Source: PALSA-555 sp963821325
GTDB taxonomy: Bacteria > Actinomycetota > Acidimicrobiia > IMCC26256 > PALSA-555
Assembly: GCA_963821325.1 (NCBI GenBank)
Contig: CAWGDC010000001.1
Location: forward strand, 372,001 to 436,000
Direction: 5' to 3'
DNA: 64,000 bases
Shown here: piece by piece, positions 52,487-62,233 of the stretch
Layout of the letters: the number at the start of each line of letters is the position of its first letter
How positions within the stretch are numbered: the first letter of the stretch is position 1
Notes under the pieces: model-generated
The model's database searches: none
What the model was told of the DNA's origin: nothing
What the model saw: only the letters and a program-made list of their open reading frames with translations
Made by a program: the position numbers and the translations under genes

Positions 52487-53392
52487 CTAGGGGGTCCCGC
52501 CCTGGAACTCCATCCCCGAGGGCATGACCATGCCGACCGGCTGGAGGTGCTGGCCGAGCACCTGGTCGAAGTGCTCGGCGACGAGCTCGGGCGTCCAGCC
52601 GCCGTCGCGCCACATGAACGCGATCTGCTTGGGGTGCTGGAAGATCGTGTACGCGAAGTCGGTGCGGCCGAGAATCTGGCCGTTGACGTGCCCGGCCCGC
52701 TCCGACGCGAGGAACACGACGAGCGGCGCGTTCAGCGCCGGGTCCTGCTCGGGGGGCGGCGCGCTCCCGGACCGCTCGAACAGGGCGGCGGTCATCCGGG
52801 TCGCGCCGGCGGGCGCGACGGCGTTCACGGTGATGCCGCTGCGGCCGAGCTCGAGCGCCCAGATGAACGTGAGGCCCATGAGCGCGGCCTTCGCCGCCCC
52901 GTAGTTGGTCTGCCCGAAGTTGCCGCGCAGCCCAGCCGAGGAGGTGATGTTGATGATGCGGCCGTAGCCCGCCTCACGCATGACGGCCGCGGCGTGGTGC
53001 GCGCAGTTGAACGACCCCTTCAGGTGCACGGCGAGGACGGCGTCGAAGTCCGCCTCGGTCATCTTCACCAGGGTGCGGTCTCGGACGATCCCGGCGTTGT
53101 TGACCAGGATGTCGAGGCGTCCGAACTGCTCGACCGCGCCGCGGACGATCCGGGCGGCACCGTCGAAGTCGGTCACCGAGTCGTGGTTCGGGACGGCCTC
53201 CCCGCCGGCGGCGCGGATCTCGTCGCACACCTGCGCGGCCGGGTCCTCACCGCTGCCAGCCCCGTCGAGGGTGGCGCCGACGTCGTTGACGACGACCTGC
53301 GCGCCGGCGGCGGCCATCGCCATCGCGAACGCGCGGCCGATGCCCCGACCCGACCCGGTGATGACAGCGACCCGCCCGTCGAGGAGCCCCAT
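52487..53392 (-). CDS. SDR oxidoreductase, hydroxyacyl-CoA dehydrogenase-like
   Basis: 301 residues from ATG 53392. TGSGRGIGRAFAMAMAAAGA, VNDVGATLDGAGSGEDPAAQ, NNAGIVRDRTLVKMTEADFD, GLRGNFGQTNYGAAKAALMG (Tyr/Lys) and NAVAPAGATRMT are the motifs of the multifunctional-enzyme type SDR. It is related to the SDR at 16886-17818. It lies 4 bp after a MaoC-type hydratase gene in the same direction, so the pair could carry out hydration and oxidation of an enoyl-CoA. The longer C-terminal 60 residues are family-typical. Confidence 0.92.
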   Translation of the reverse strand: MGLLDGRVAVITGSGRGIGRAFAMAMAAAGAQVVVNDVGATLDGAGSGEDPAAQVCDEIRAAGGEAVPNHDSVTDFDGAARIVRGAVEQFGRLDILVNNAGIVRDRTLVKMTEADFDAVLAVHLKGSFNCAHHAAAVMREAGYGRIINITSSAGLRGNFGQTNYGAAKAALMGLTFIWALELGRSGITVNAVAPAGATRMTAALFERSGSAPPPEQDPALNAPLVVFLASERAGHVNGQILGRTDFAYTIFQHPKQIAFMWRDGGWTPELVAEHFDQVLGQHLQPVGMVMPSGMEFQGGTP

Positions 53393-53396
53393 CGAC

Positions 53397-53822
53397 TCAG
53401 GCCGCCACGGCGGTGGCGGTGCCGCTCAGCACCTCGACCCCGTCTTGGTTCGTGACCGCGCACGAGAGGTCGACGAGATGCTCGCCGCCCTCGTCGCGCT
53501 TGGCGGTCACGGTCGCGGTGCAGGTCAGGGTGTCACCGGGCCACACCTGCTTCGCGAAGCGCACCTGGAAGCGGCGCATCGCCTCCGGCCCGAACCAGTC
53601 CTTCACGACCCGGGCCATGAGCCCCGCGGTGAGCATCCCGTGACCGAACACCGACGGGTTCCCCACCGAGGTGGCGACCGTGTCGTCGTGGTGCATCGGG
53701 TTGAAGTCCCCCGACGCGCCGGCGTAGCGCACGAAGTTCGTCCGGGTGAGCGGGTCGACGACGAGCGGCGGCGCCGCGTCGCCGACCGACAGCGCGTCGA
53801 AGGCCGGAGCGGTGGCAGGCAC
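53397..53822 (-). CDS. MaoC-like (R)-specific enoyl-CoA hydratase
   Basis: 141 residues from ATG 53822. FVRYAGASGDFNPMHHDDTV carries the hot-dog fold's hydratase-2 signature with Asp and His, followed by GNPSVFGHGMLTAGLMARVV. The rest forms the hot-dog sheet (FQVRFAKQVWPGDTLTCTAT). It hydrates trans-2-enoyl-CoA in a beta-oxidation-type pathway. It forms an operon with the SDR at 52487-53392 and diverges from a TetR gene, across which an inverted repeat lies at 53854-53867. Confidence 0.93.
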   Translation of the reverse strand: MPATAPAFDALSVGDAAPPLVVDPLTRTNFVRYAGASGDFNPMHHDDTVATSVGNPSVFGHGMLTAGLMARVVKDWFGPEAMRRFQVRFAKQVWPGDTLTCTATVTAKRDEGGEHLVDLSCAVTNQDGVEVLSGTATAVAA

Positions 53823-53853
53823 GCGCGGACCTTACCGCGACACCACCGGAAGG

Positions 53854-53867
53854 TGACATGGGTGTCA
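53854..53867. promoter_or_regulatory. Inverted repeat in the TetR/MaoC divergent region
   Basis: TGACA-TGGG-TGTCA, five-base arms with a four-base spacer, lies between the MaoC start (53822) and the TetR gene. It covers an ATG at 53858, which suggests the true TetR start is the next ATG, 53894. Candidate operator. Confidence 0.5.
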
Positions 53868-53893
53868 GGCTCCCCTACGCTCGGCGTCCGGCG

Positions 53894-54601
53894 ATGGATC
53901 CTGAGCGTGCCGCGGCGCGGCTGGTGGGCCGGCGTGGCGGCGGCCCGGGCCCCGACCGGGCGCTCCGCGCCCGGGGGCAGCGCACCCTGGCCCGGCTGCT
54001 CGACGCCGGCGCGACCGTCTTCGCCGACCGGGGCTTCCACGCCGCCCGCGTCGACGACATCGTGAAGGCGGCCCGCACCTCGCACGGCACCTTCTATCTG
54101 TACTTCTCCAGCAAGGAGGAGCTGTTCCGGGACCTGGTCGGCGACGCCGCGACGTCGATGGTGGCGCTCGCCCGGGAGCTGCCGGCCCTGACCCCGGACC
54201 GGGACGGCCACGAGGCGCTCGTCGTGTGGCTCGGCCGGTTCACCGACCTGTACGAGCGACAGGGCGCGCTGCTGCGCACCTGGACCGAGGCCGAGATCGT
54301 GGACAGCGAGCTCGGCCAGGCCGGCGGCGATCTCGTCGCCCAGTTCGCGCGGGAGCTCACCACTCGGGTGCGGGCCGCGGTCCCCGATCTCGACGCCCGG
54401 GTCGCGGCGCTGGCTCTGGTCGCGATGATCGAGCGGGCCACCTACTACCTCGCGTCCCGCCAGATCCGTGTCGCCCGGGCCGAGCTGGTCACGACCCTCG
54501 CCGGGGTGACCCACGCCGCCCTCTTCGGGGTCGCGGCCCGGGACCGCCCGGCGACCCCGACCCCGACGTCGGCTGCGGCGACCCCGGTGCTACGTTCCTG
54601 A
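53894..54601 (+). CDS. TetR-family regulator
   Basis: 235 residues from ATG 53894; ATG 53858 in the same frame would give 247 but lies inside an inverted repeat. GQRTLARLLDAGATVFADRG, FHAARVDDIVKAARTSHGTF and YLYFSSKEELFRDLVGDAAT form the HTH. The C-terminal ligand domain includes LVAMIERATYYLASRQIRVA, typical of KstR2-like or fatty-acid-responsive regulators, though that link is weak. It diverges from the MaoC-SDR operon and probably represses it. Confidence 0.9.
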   Translation: MDPERAAARLVGRRGGGPGPDRALRARGQRTLARLLDAGATVFADRGFHAARVDDIVKAARTSHGTFYLYFSSKEELFRDLVGDAATSMVALARELPALTPDRDGHEALVVWLGRFTDLYERQGALLRTWTEAEIVDSELGQAGGDLVAQFARELTTRVRAAVPDLDARVAALALVAMIERATYYLASRQIRVARAELVTTLAGVTHAALFGVAARDRPATPTPTSAAATPVLRS

Positions 54602-54631
54602 CGTCCGCGTCAGAGACACTCAGGGGGGAGC

Positions 54632-55192
54632 ATGCGAAAGATCTTGGCGGTCCTCGCGGCGACCGCGCTCGGAGCGACCATGGCGGCAGCCGTGGCCGGG
54701 CCGGCCGGCGCGAAGGGGACGTCGCCCACCAAGCCGGTGCCGAAGGTCACGAGCTGTCAGACCAAGACGGCGATCGCCGGCATCACCCAGGCGATGCAGG
54801 CCTTTCTCAGCGGTGATCCGTCGATCGCGATGAAGTACGTCGACCAGGGCAACCTGATCGGTGCGTCGTACCAGCTGAGCGAGCAGCTCGACACCGCCGC
54901 TGGGCTGACGAGTTCCACCTCGTTGACCCTGCCGACGAAGATCGGCGTGAAGTGCCAAGGGAAGACCAAGGCGACGTTCACCTACGACCTGTACATCAAG
55001 GACAAGACGACCAGCACCACGGGTCCGCCGCTCGGCCTGAACGAGGCCGGCGACGCCCTCATCAAGAAGGGTGTCTGGTACATCTCGGCCGCGACCGTCT
55101 GCGACCTCGAGTCCGGTGCAGGCGCGGTGGCCGCCCAGGCCAGCAACGAGTGCTACTCGGCTGTCGGCCTGCCGGTTCCGCCCGCCTCGTAG
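54632..55192 (+). CDS. Small secreted protein of unknown function
   Basis: 186 residues from ATG 54632, with AGGGGGGAG five bases upstream, a very strong ribosome site. The N-terminus (ILAVLAATALGATMAAAVAG, cleavage after AGA) is a Sec signal. The mature chain contains SCQTKTAIAGITQAMQAFLS, MKYVDQGNLIGASYQLSEQL and WYISAATVCDLESGAGA; an NTF2-like or lipoprotein-like alpha/beta fold is possible. Four cysteines may pair. It lies 30 bp after the TetR gene and is followed by a hairpin terminator. No family recognised. Confidence 0.75.
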   Translation: MRKILAVLAATALGATMAAAVAGPAGAKGTSPTKPVPKVTSCQTKTAIAGITQAMQAFLSGDPSIAMKYVDQGNLIGASYQLSEQLDTAAGLTSSTSLTLPTKIGVKCQGKTKATFTYDLYIKDKTTSTTGPPLGLNEAGDALIKKGVWYISAATVCDLESGAGAVAAQASNECYSAVGLPVPPAS

Positions 55193-55209
55193 CCAAGCAC
55201 GACCGGCGA

Positions 55210-55242
55210 ACGCCGCCCCAGGCCTGCGGGCCGGGGCGGCGT
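55210..55242. terminator. Hairpin terminator between converging genes
   Basis: ACGCCGCCCC (55210-55219) pairs perfectly with GGGGCGGCGT (55233-55242) around a 13-base loop. It lies 17 bp after the secreted protein stop and 9 bp before the livF stop, so it can serve both strands. No T-tract follows. Confidence 0.7.
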
Positions 55243-55251
55243 CGTCGCGAC

Positions 55252-56019
55252 TCAGGAGCCGGCGCGGCGCCCGTTGCCCGAGATCCGCTCGCCCTGCACG
55301 GCGGGCAGGATCCGCTCGGACACGTCGCCGAGCTCGTCGGTGCGGCCCGACAGGCTGACCCGGCCTTTGCCCATCACGACGACATGATCGGCGAGGGTGA
55401 GGGCCTGGCGGATGTGCTGCTCGACGATGAGCAGCGCGGTCCCGGCCTCGTGGATGGTGCCGAGCGTCTCGTAGACCTCGTCGATGATGAGCGGCGCGAG
55501 GCCGAGGGACAGCTCGTCGGTGATGAGCAGCTTCGGGGAGCGGACCAGCACCCGGGCGAGGGACAGCATGCGCTGCTCCCCACCGGAGAGGGTGCCGGCC
55601 TGCTGCTTGCGCCGCTCCCCGAGCCGCGGGAAGAGGGTGAACGCCTGGTCGAGCGCGGCGCGGCCCTCACGTCGGCCGAACGCCTGCCGGAAGGTGAGCT
55701 GGAGGTTCTCCTCGACGCTCAACGTGGCGAACACCGAGCGGCCCTCGGGGGCGTGCACGACCCCGAGGCGCGACAGCCGGAAGGCGCGCAGCTGGGTGAC
55801 GTCGCGGCCCTGGAAGACGACCTCCCCGGCGATGGGGTGCAGCAGCCCGGAGCAGATCCGCACCACCGTCGTCTTGCCCGACCCGTTCCCGCCGAGCAGC
55901 GCGGTGACGCCCCCTTCGGCGATGGCGAACGACACCCCGAACAGGGACCGGAAGGGCCCGTAGCTCGCCTCGACGTTGCGCAGCTCGAGGATCGGCGGGG
56001 CGCCCGCCGCGGCGGTCAC
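55252..56019 (-). CDS. livF: Branched-chain amino acid-type ABC transporter ATPase, LivF
   Basis: 255 residues from GTG 56019, overlapping the LivG stop by 4 bp. LLGGNGSGKTTVVRICSGLL is Walker A, LSGGEQRMLSLARVLV the signature, LLITDELSLGLAP Walker B, and VEQHIRQALTLADHVVVMGK the switch His. LivF and LivG hydrolyse ATP on the cytoplasmic face to drive import through the fused permease encoded upstream. Substrates of this class include branched-chain amino acids, urea, amides and aromatic acids; here the substrate is unknown. Confidence 0.94.
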   Translation of the reverse strand: MTAAAGAPPILELRNVEASYGPFRSLFGVSFAIAEGGVTALLGGNGSGKTTVVRICSGLLHPIAGEVVFQGRDVTQLRAFRLSRLGVVHAPEGRSVFATLSVEENLQLTFRQAFGRREGRAALDQAFTLFPRLGERRKQQAGTLSGGEQRMLSLARVLVRSPKLLITDELSLGLAPLIIDEVYETLGTIHEAGTALLIVEQHIRQALTLADHVVVMGKGRVSLSGRTDELGDVSERILPAVQGERISGNGRRAGS

Positions 56020-56822
56020 GGCATCTCCCCGAGGTAGGCCTTGCGGACCGACGCGTCGCCGAGGACGTCGGCGGTCGGGCCGCTGGCGATGAGCTCCCCG
56101 AAGTCGAGGACGTAGAGGCGCGTCACGAGGCTCGACACCATCTCCACGTCGTGCTCGACGAGCAGCACGGCGAACTCGTGCTGGGCCTGCACGGCGGCGA
56201 GCCGCTCGGCGAGGCTGTCGGTCTCGCGCACGTCGAGCCCCGACGACGGCTCGTCGAGCAGCAGCAGCTTCGGTTGGGTCATGAGCGCCCGGCCGAGCTC
56301 CACGAGGCGGCCCCGACCGAGGCTCAACGACTCGACGGGCTTGTCGGCCTCGGCCTGCAGGCCGACGATGTCGAGCATCTGCGCGGCGAGCGCCTGCTCG
56401 TCCTTCGTCGGCTTCGACAGGTTCAACAGGTCCTTCCACAGCGAGCCGCTGCGGTTCCGGGCCCGTTCCGTGACGAGGAAGTGCTCCCGGACCGTCATCC
56501 CGGAAAACAGCTCGAGGCGCTGGAAGGTGCGGCCGAACCCGAGACGGGCCCGCCGATGGACGGGGAGGCCGGTGATGTCGTGCCCGTCGAAGATGACCGT
56601 GCCGCTCTCGGGGCGCAGCATGCCGAGCAGACAGTTGAAGAACGTGGTCTTGCCCGCCCCGTTCGGGCCGATGAGCCCGACCATCTCGCCGGGATCGACG
56701 TCGAGGTCGACGTCGGTGAGCGCCGAGATCCCCGAGAACCGCTTCGTGATCCCCCGCGCCCGCAGGAGCGCGGGCCGGGCCGTCTCGGCTCCCGGTTCCG
56801 CGGTGGTGGACGGCGCGCTCAC
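56016..56822 (-). CDS. livG: Branched-chain amino acid-type ABC transporter ATPase, LivG
   Basis: 268 residues from GTG 56822, overlapping the permease stop by 4 bp. LIGPNGAGKTTFFNCLLGML (Walker A), GRTFQRLELFSGMTVREHFL (Q-loop), LSLGRGRLVELGRALMTQPK (signature, in the LSLGRGR variant), LLLLDEPSSGLDVRETDSLA (Walker B) and LVEHDVEMVSSLVTRLYVLD (switch). It has the long LivG helical insert. It works with LivF on the fused LivH-LivM permease. Confidence 0.94.
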   Translation of the reverse strand: MSAPSTTAEPGAETARPALLRARGITKRFSGISALTDVDLDVDPGEMVGLIGPNGAGKTTFFNCLLGMLRPESGTVIFDGHDITGLPVHRRARLGFGRTFQRLELFSGMTVREHFLVTERARNRSGSLWKDLLNLSKPTKDEQALAAQMLDIVGLQAEADKPVESLSLGRGRLVELGRALMTQPKLLLLDEPSSGLDVRETDSLAERLAAVQAQHEFAVLLVEHDVEMVSSLVTRLYVLDFGELIASGPTADVLGDASVRKAYLGEMP

Positions 56823-59571
56823 TCGCTGCCTCCGGCGGGCGCCGGGACCGGCGCGGCGACGGCGGCTGCGGCCGGGAGGGTGGGCTCGGGCTTGCCGAGA
56901 CCCTCGGCGATGCGGCGGGTCTCCCCCTCGTTGCCGATGATCAGCTCGTTGATGCCACCCTGCACGCTGGCCACCCACTGCAGCCACACGATCGTGAACG
57001 CGATCGTCGACGAGCGCGACGGGCCAGCCGGCCGGCGGGGTCGGCGCCTTGAGCCGCGAGAACAGGTAGACGCCGACGATCGCGAACCCGGCGGGGATCC
57101 GACCGTCCTTCCACGTGAGCGGCGATTCGAGCCACCCCTTGGCCCGGGCGACCAGCTGCACCTGGGAGGGCAGCCAGATGAACATCACGGTCGCGGCGCC
57201 GACCGGGAGGCCGAGCAGGATGCAGTCCAGCGAGGAGCCCGGCAGGTCACCGACGGAGTGCAGCACCCAGCCGGTGAGCGCACCCCCGCCCGCGCCGGCG
57301 AGAAACACCAGCGGCCCGAACGGCCGGGCGTGGCGGCGGACCAGGCCCCGGTCGGCCCAGAGCATCCAGGCGAGCAGGAACGCGACGCTGGGCAGCACGA
57401 AGGGCAGGAGCGTCGCGCTGTGCACGTCGGTCCAGTGCCCGATCGTCCGCACGAACGGCGGCGACCCGACCAGCGTGGCGTCGAGCTGCGTCGCGGTGCG
57501 GACCAGCAGGTAGGCGAGGTAGAGCGCCGGGCCGATGGCCACGGGCAGCACGACGCGCGACACGCGCGTGTAGGTGTCGGGCAGCTCGTTCGTCACGGCG
57601 AGCGCTTTGGCCCGCAGGGCCAGGGCCCGGGCTCGGGCCATCTCCACGACGCTCTTGCGGGTCTGGTACTCGACGATGCCCTCGGGGTGGCGCACGTAGG
57701 TGATCGCGCCGAGCCCGAAGAGGATCAAGAAGATGCCCGGCGTCAGGTGCAGGCCATCCTCGAGCAGCCACTGGAACAGCACGAAGCTGATCCCCGCGTT
57801 CACGGCACCGTCGACGGTGCGTGACCCGAGGGTCACGACGAGCACGACCCAGGCGATGCCGATGATGGTCGGGAACGTCGGCGCGTCGCCGACCCGCACG
57901 TCCTGCCCGGACATCGCGATGAGCCCACCGCCGATCCCGGCGACGGCGGCCGACGTGGCGAACAACGTGACGCGCAGCGCGGTGGCGTTGATCCCCACGG
58001 ACGCCGCGGCGGTCTCGCTGCCGCGGATCGCCAACAGGAATCGGCCGGTCGTGCCCTTGCGTATCAGGATCACCCCGAACGCGACGACCGCGAACAACGC
58101 CGAACACGAGCAGGAAGAAGGTGCGGTCCGTGGTCGCGAAGTCCGGTCGGGGGACATGGATCCCCTCCGCGCCGTTGGACACCTCGGGCCGGTTGAACAC
58201 GACGTTCTCCACCATGAGCCCGAAGGCCAAGGTGGCGAGCGTCAGGTAGATCCCGCCGAGGCGCAGCGCGGGCAGCGCGAACAGCGCGCCGGCCGCGGCG
58301 GCCACGACCGCGCCGATCAGCACCCCGACGAGGATGGGGATGCCGTGATCGACGGCCAGGTTGGCGGCCGTGAACCCCCCGATCCCCGCGAACGTCGCTT
58401 GCGCGAGCGAGATCTGGCCGGCGAACCCGGTGATGATCGTGATCGACAGGAACGCAACCGCCAGGGTGAGCCCGTCGGTGATGCGGAACACCCACAGGCC
58501 GCTGACGAGCGTCATCATCGCCAAGATGAACCCGACGATGAAGATCGGGAACACGATCTTCGTGAGCCGCGCGATCTCGGGTGTCTTGTACGTGCTCGCC
58601 ATCGCCGGTGGTGGCGGATCGACCCCGGCGAGGGGGTCGATCAATTCTCGTCGGGACCGGATCGAGCGGACCAGCACCAAGATCAGGAACAGCACCAGGA
58701 ACGGCAGGGTCGGCCGCAGGTCCTTCGCCAGCTCGCTGGAGGAGCTGACCCCCGCCCAGCTCTGGAGGATGTCGGGCAGCGCCCGGTCGGCGACCCCGAG
58801 CGCGACGCCCGCCACGAAGGTGGCGGGGATGTTCGTCAGCTTCCCGCACGCCGCGGCGGCGATCGTGATGACGAGCAGCAGCGTGTAGATGTTCGCGTTC
58901 AGGGTCTGGGCGAGCGTGGCGAGGATCACGCCGGCGATCCCAGCCATGACGCTGGACAGCATCCAGGCGACGGCGCTGACCCGCTCGGAGTCGACCCCGG
59001 CGAGCTCGACCATCCGGGGGCTCTCGACCACGGCCCGCATCTGCAGCCCGGTCGCGGTGTAGCGGAAGATGAGCCCGAGGATGATCACCGCCAGCACGGT
59101 GATGATCGCGGCGAACGCGAAGTCCCACGCCACGAAGTGACTGCCGATGTTGAACCCGGCGGCGTTGATGCCGAGCATGGGCGGGATGCTCGACCGGGGC
59201 GTCACCGGCACCGGCTGCTGCCCGCTGATGAAGTCCTCGACGATCTGGGGCAGCGCGATGAACATGCCGAGGACCGCGACGAGCTTCACCTGCCACGACG
59301 CGGTGCGCATCGCGCGGAACAAGAGCCGGTCGAACGCCAACCCGAGCAGCGGCGAGACGAGCAGCACCGCCACGACGAGGCCGAGCCACCGCGGGTCGCC
59401 GTGCACCTCGACCATCTCCACGTACACCGCCCCGGCCACGAAGGCCTGGGCGGCGAACGCGAAGTTGAAGACGCCGGTCGTCTTATAGGTGAGGACGATC
59501 CCGATGGCGATGAGCGCGTAGACACATCCGAAGGGGATCCCTTCGATTAGCCACGCCGGGACTTGACCCAC
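56819..59571 (-). CDS. Fused LivH-LivM ABC permease with extra C-terminal membrane domain, frameshifted twice
   Basis: From ATG 59571: GIPFGCVYALIAIGIVLTYK and GVFNFAFAAQAFVAGAVYVE are the LivH opening. After about 300 residues a linker (LIDPLAGVDPPPPAMASTYK) leads into LivM (TDGLTLAVAFLSITIITGFA, GQISLAQATFAGIGGFTAAN). Near 58090 the frame shifts and LivM continues (FLLAIRGSETAAASVGINAT, GSRTVDGAVNAGISFVLFQW). Then come about four further membrane segments not found in normal LivM. A second shift near 57010 leads to IAFTIVWLQWVASVQGGINE and TGA 56819. Intact length is about 917 residues. In most bacteria the two permeases are separate genes. The shifts are probably assembly indels. Confidence 0.87.
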
Positions 59572-59625
59572 GAGCTCGTCGGACTCCGGTCTCGGGTTTG
59601 GTGTTGGGTCGGGTGGCCGCCCCCG

Positions 59626-61009
59626 CTATGGCTGCGGTGGCGACGTCGAGGGGACCGTCGCCGTGGGTGGCAGGGTCTCGCCCGCCAGGGTCGGCCGGTA
59701 GTAGATGGTCGTCGAGTCGAGCGTGTCGGGCAGCGGGTTGTCGCGCGTGCACACGAACGGCTGACCCGGCTTGCCGAACACGCGGCGTGAACTTGCCGTT
59801 CACGACCTCGACGTACGCGGTGCAGGTCTCGGTCCCCGGCTTGTGCCCGTCGAAGCCCCAGTTGATCGGCGGCCGGAGACCGTTGGCCGTGTAGCCGTTG
59901 AAGTTGTTGATGGCGGCGACCACCGAGGCCTGGGTGAAGTTCGGCCCCGCCGTCTTGATGCCCTTGTACAGCAGGTCGCCGTTGATCCACCCCGAGAGGG
60001 ACTGCTCGTTGACCGGCTTGTGGATGGCGGCCATCTGCTTCATGAAGAGCTGCATCTCCGGGGACGCCTTGGCGTCCTCGAAGGGCACGAAGTCGATGCC
60101 GAAGTAGATGCCGTCGAGCTCACGCCCGTACTTGCTGAGCGTGCCGGGGTCGTAGCCCTGGGGCGCGTAGAACTTCACGTTCGTCAGCCCGGCTCGTTGT
60201 ATATCCAAGCCGACGTTGACCTCGCCGGCGACATCCATACAGGTGCCCACGAACTGGACGTTCTTCGCCTTCATCTGGTCGATGTCCGAGCCGAGGTCGG
60301 TGAACCCGAACTGCAGGCTGCTGTCGAGGAGCGCCACGTTGAACCCGTATTTCCTGAACCCGGCGGCCATGCCCTGCGCGCACTGCGCCGACTGCGGCGC
60401 CGTGTACGCCATGATGGCGACGTTCTTGGCGCCGATCTGCTGGGCGATGTACGCCGGCGCCTCCTCCGGGCACACGAAGCACAGGTAGGAGCCCTTCTCC
60501 CCGAACAGGTTCGCCGCGCCGCTCCCACCGGTCGGGCTGACCGCGCCCGGCGTCGGGTAGCCGGTCTGCCAGCCGGCGTCGATGTTCCAGCCGAACGTCG
60601 GGACGTTCTTGCTCGCGAGGTACGTGGCGCCGGCGAAGATCTGGGTGACGACGGGCGCCACCGCGAACACGTGGGACTCCTCGACGAGCGAGCGGGCCTC
60701 TTCCACGTCCTGGGAGGCGCGTGACTGGTCGTCGAGCTTGGCGACCAGCTGGAACTTGCGGCCGAACACCCCGCCCTTGGCGTTGATGTAGTTGAAGTAG
60801 GCCTGCAGCCCGTCGAAGCCCGACACGTAGGGCTGCCCGACCGGGTTCGTGATCCCGGCCATGCCCCCCACCCGGATGGTCGTGGACGTGACCCCTGGTC
60901 GGCCACCACTGCTGCTCTGCGCACCACTCGGGCTGGCCATGACCGCCAGGCCCATCGCGGCCACGGTCGACGCGATGACGATCGCCCGCACGGAACCGGT
61001 CCAACGCAT
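59626..61009 (-). CDS. Branched-chain amino acid-type solute-binding protein, frameshifted near 59785
   Basis: Starts at ATG 61009 with GGGGGGAG nine bases upstream. A Sec signal (AIVIASTVAAMGLAVMASPS) precedes the LivJ-type fold: TTIRVGGMAGITNPVGQPYV, LQAYFNYINAKGGVFGRKFQ, APVVTQIFAGATYLASKNVP, GSYLCFVCPEEAPAYIAQQI, GWINGDLLYKGIKTAGPNFT. Near 59785 the frame shifts, and the natural end reads FGKPGQPFVCTRDNPLPDTL to TAG 59626. Intact length is about 460 residues. It binds the ligand outside the cell for the fused permease, 55 bp downstream. It is related to the binding protein at 19028. Confidence 0.9.
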
Positions 61010-61126
61010 CGGTACTCCCCCCAGTCGACCGACGATTGCCGGCACTCTAGCCACGAAAGCGCCTGACGCATATGTCAGGTCCGGCGCCCGACCGGCTCGG
61101 CGACCCCGCCACGGGCCGGCGGCGGA

Positions 61127-62221
61127 TCAGCTGCTGGCCGGCGTGCGGCGCCGCACGAGGCGGGCCCGGTAGCGCAGCGACCGGTCCGACGACCACGGCG
61201 CGTACGGCGCCATCGTGACGCCCGCCAGGCCGAGCAGCACGGCGTCGTAGTTGACCCGCCAGCCGGCGAAGTCGCGCCAGGCCCGCTGGCGGTCCGGCCG
61301 GACCGGCACCCCCGCGCCGCCGAGGCGCTCGTAGGCGTCGTCGAACTCGGAGCGGGCGATGCTGATCGGGTCGTCGGCGCGGGGGTCGGGGTCGAAGGGG
61401 ATGTTGAAGAAGGTGGCGATCTCGCGCAGCGCGAGGGTGCCGGCACGGATGCAGAGCCCCGCCTGGGGCGACCACGGGACCGCGAGCGTCGACTGGGCGA
61501 GCGACGCGGCGTCGAGCAGCGCCCCCGCGGCGGTGACCCAGGACCGGTCGGGGTTCGGGGACCGGAAGAAGGTGAGCACGCCGAGCGACGTGTGGGTCTC
61601 GGCGATGTCGGCGAACCACTCCTCCCAGGCCCCCCACAGCTCGGGGAGCTGATCGTTCCAACCGATGGCGTGGTACCGGGTGAGCAGCTCGACGGCGCTC
61701 GGGGGCGTGCCCGCCCGGGTGGCGAGCTTCGCCACCGCGAGCTCGCGTCGGGAGAACGCGCCGTAGATCGTGGGCAGGTAGGCGATGAGCAGGGCGAGCA
61801 GCCCGAGGCCGGTGCCGGCCTCGATGAACACGAGCGCGTAGCTCGGGAGCCCGGCGGGCCCGACGAGGCCGAGGGTGAAGAACGAGGATCCGGACAGCTC
61901 GAACGCCCGGTGCCAGGTCGGGACGTCGAGCGCGCCGCGGTACACGAAGGCGTAGCCGACGATGTCGAGGGCCATCCAGAAGAACACCAGGCCGAACAGG
62001 CCGAGCGGCCCGTACAGGGCCATGACGCGGTCGCGCGCCTCGTAGGTCCGTCCCTCCCGGGCGAGCAGATCGAAGACCCGGCGCAGGCTGGTGAAGAAGA
62101 ACCGGGTCAAGAAGGTGCGGACCCCGCGGGGCAGCACGAAGGTCCGCAGCGCGGAGTCGAACACCACGAGGATGAGCGCGACGCCCAGGACCGCCAGGAC
62201 GACGTCGCCGAGCACGCTCAT
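61127..62221 (-). CDS. Integral membrane protein, possible two-pore-segment ion channel-like
   Basis: 364 residues from ATG 62221. About four hydrophobic segments: VVLAVLGVALILVVFDSALR, GLFGLVFFWMALDIVGYAFV, a re-entrant-like FELSGSSFFTLGLVGPAGLP, and YALVFIEAGTGLGLLALLIA. The layout helix - SSFFTLG loop - helix resembles the pore region of potassium-channel-type proteins, but the T-x-G-Y-G filter is missing. The C-terminal 200 residues are cytosolic and helical. Function unknown. It is convergent or tandem with ArfB, 12 bp away. Confidence 0.65.
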   Translation of the reverse strand: MSVLGDVVLAVLGVALILVVFDSALRTFVLPRGVRTFLTRFFFTSLRRVFDLLAREGRTYEARDRVMALYGPLGLFGLVFFWMALDIVGYAFVYRGALDVPTWHRAFELSGSSFFTLGLVGPAGLPSYALVFIEAGTGLGLLALLIAYLPTIYGAFSRRELAVAKLATRAGTPPSAVELLTRYHAIGWNDQLPELWGAWEEWFADIAETHTSLGVLTFFRSPNPDRSWVTAAGALLDAASLAQSTLAVPWSPQAGLCIRAGTLALREIATFFNIPFDPDPRADDPISIARSEFDDAYERLGGAGVPVRPDRQRAWRDFAGWRVNYDAVLLGLAGVTMAPYAPWSSDRSLRYRARLVRRRTPASS

Positions 62222-62233
62222 CGCGTCAGCCTG

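Noticed and set aside
57700..59550. A 616-residue forward frame rich in Asp/Glu/Arg/His across the permease
   Set aside because: It is antisense to LivH-LivM; the charged repetitive composition is the mirror image of hydrophobic codons.
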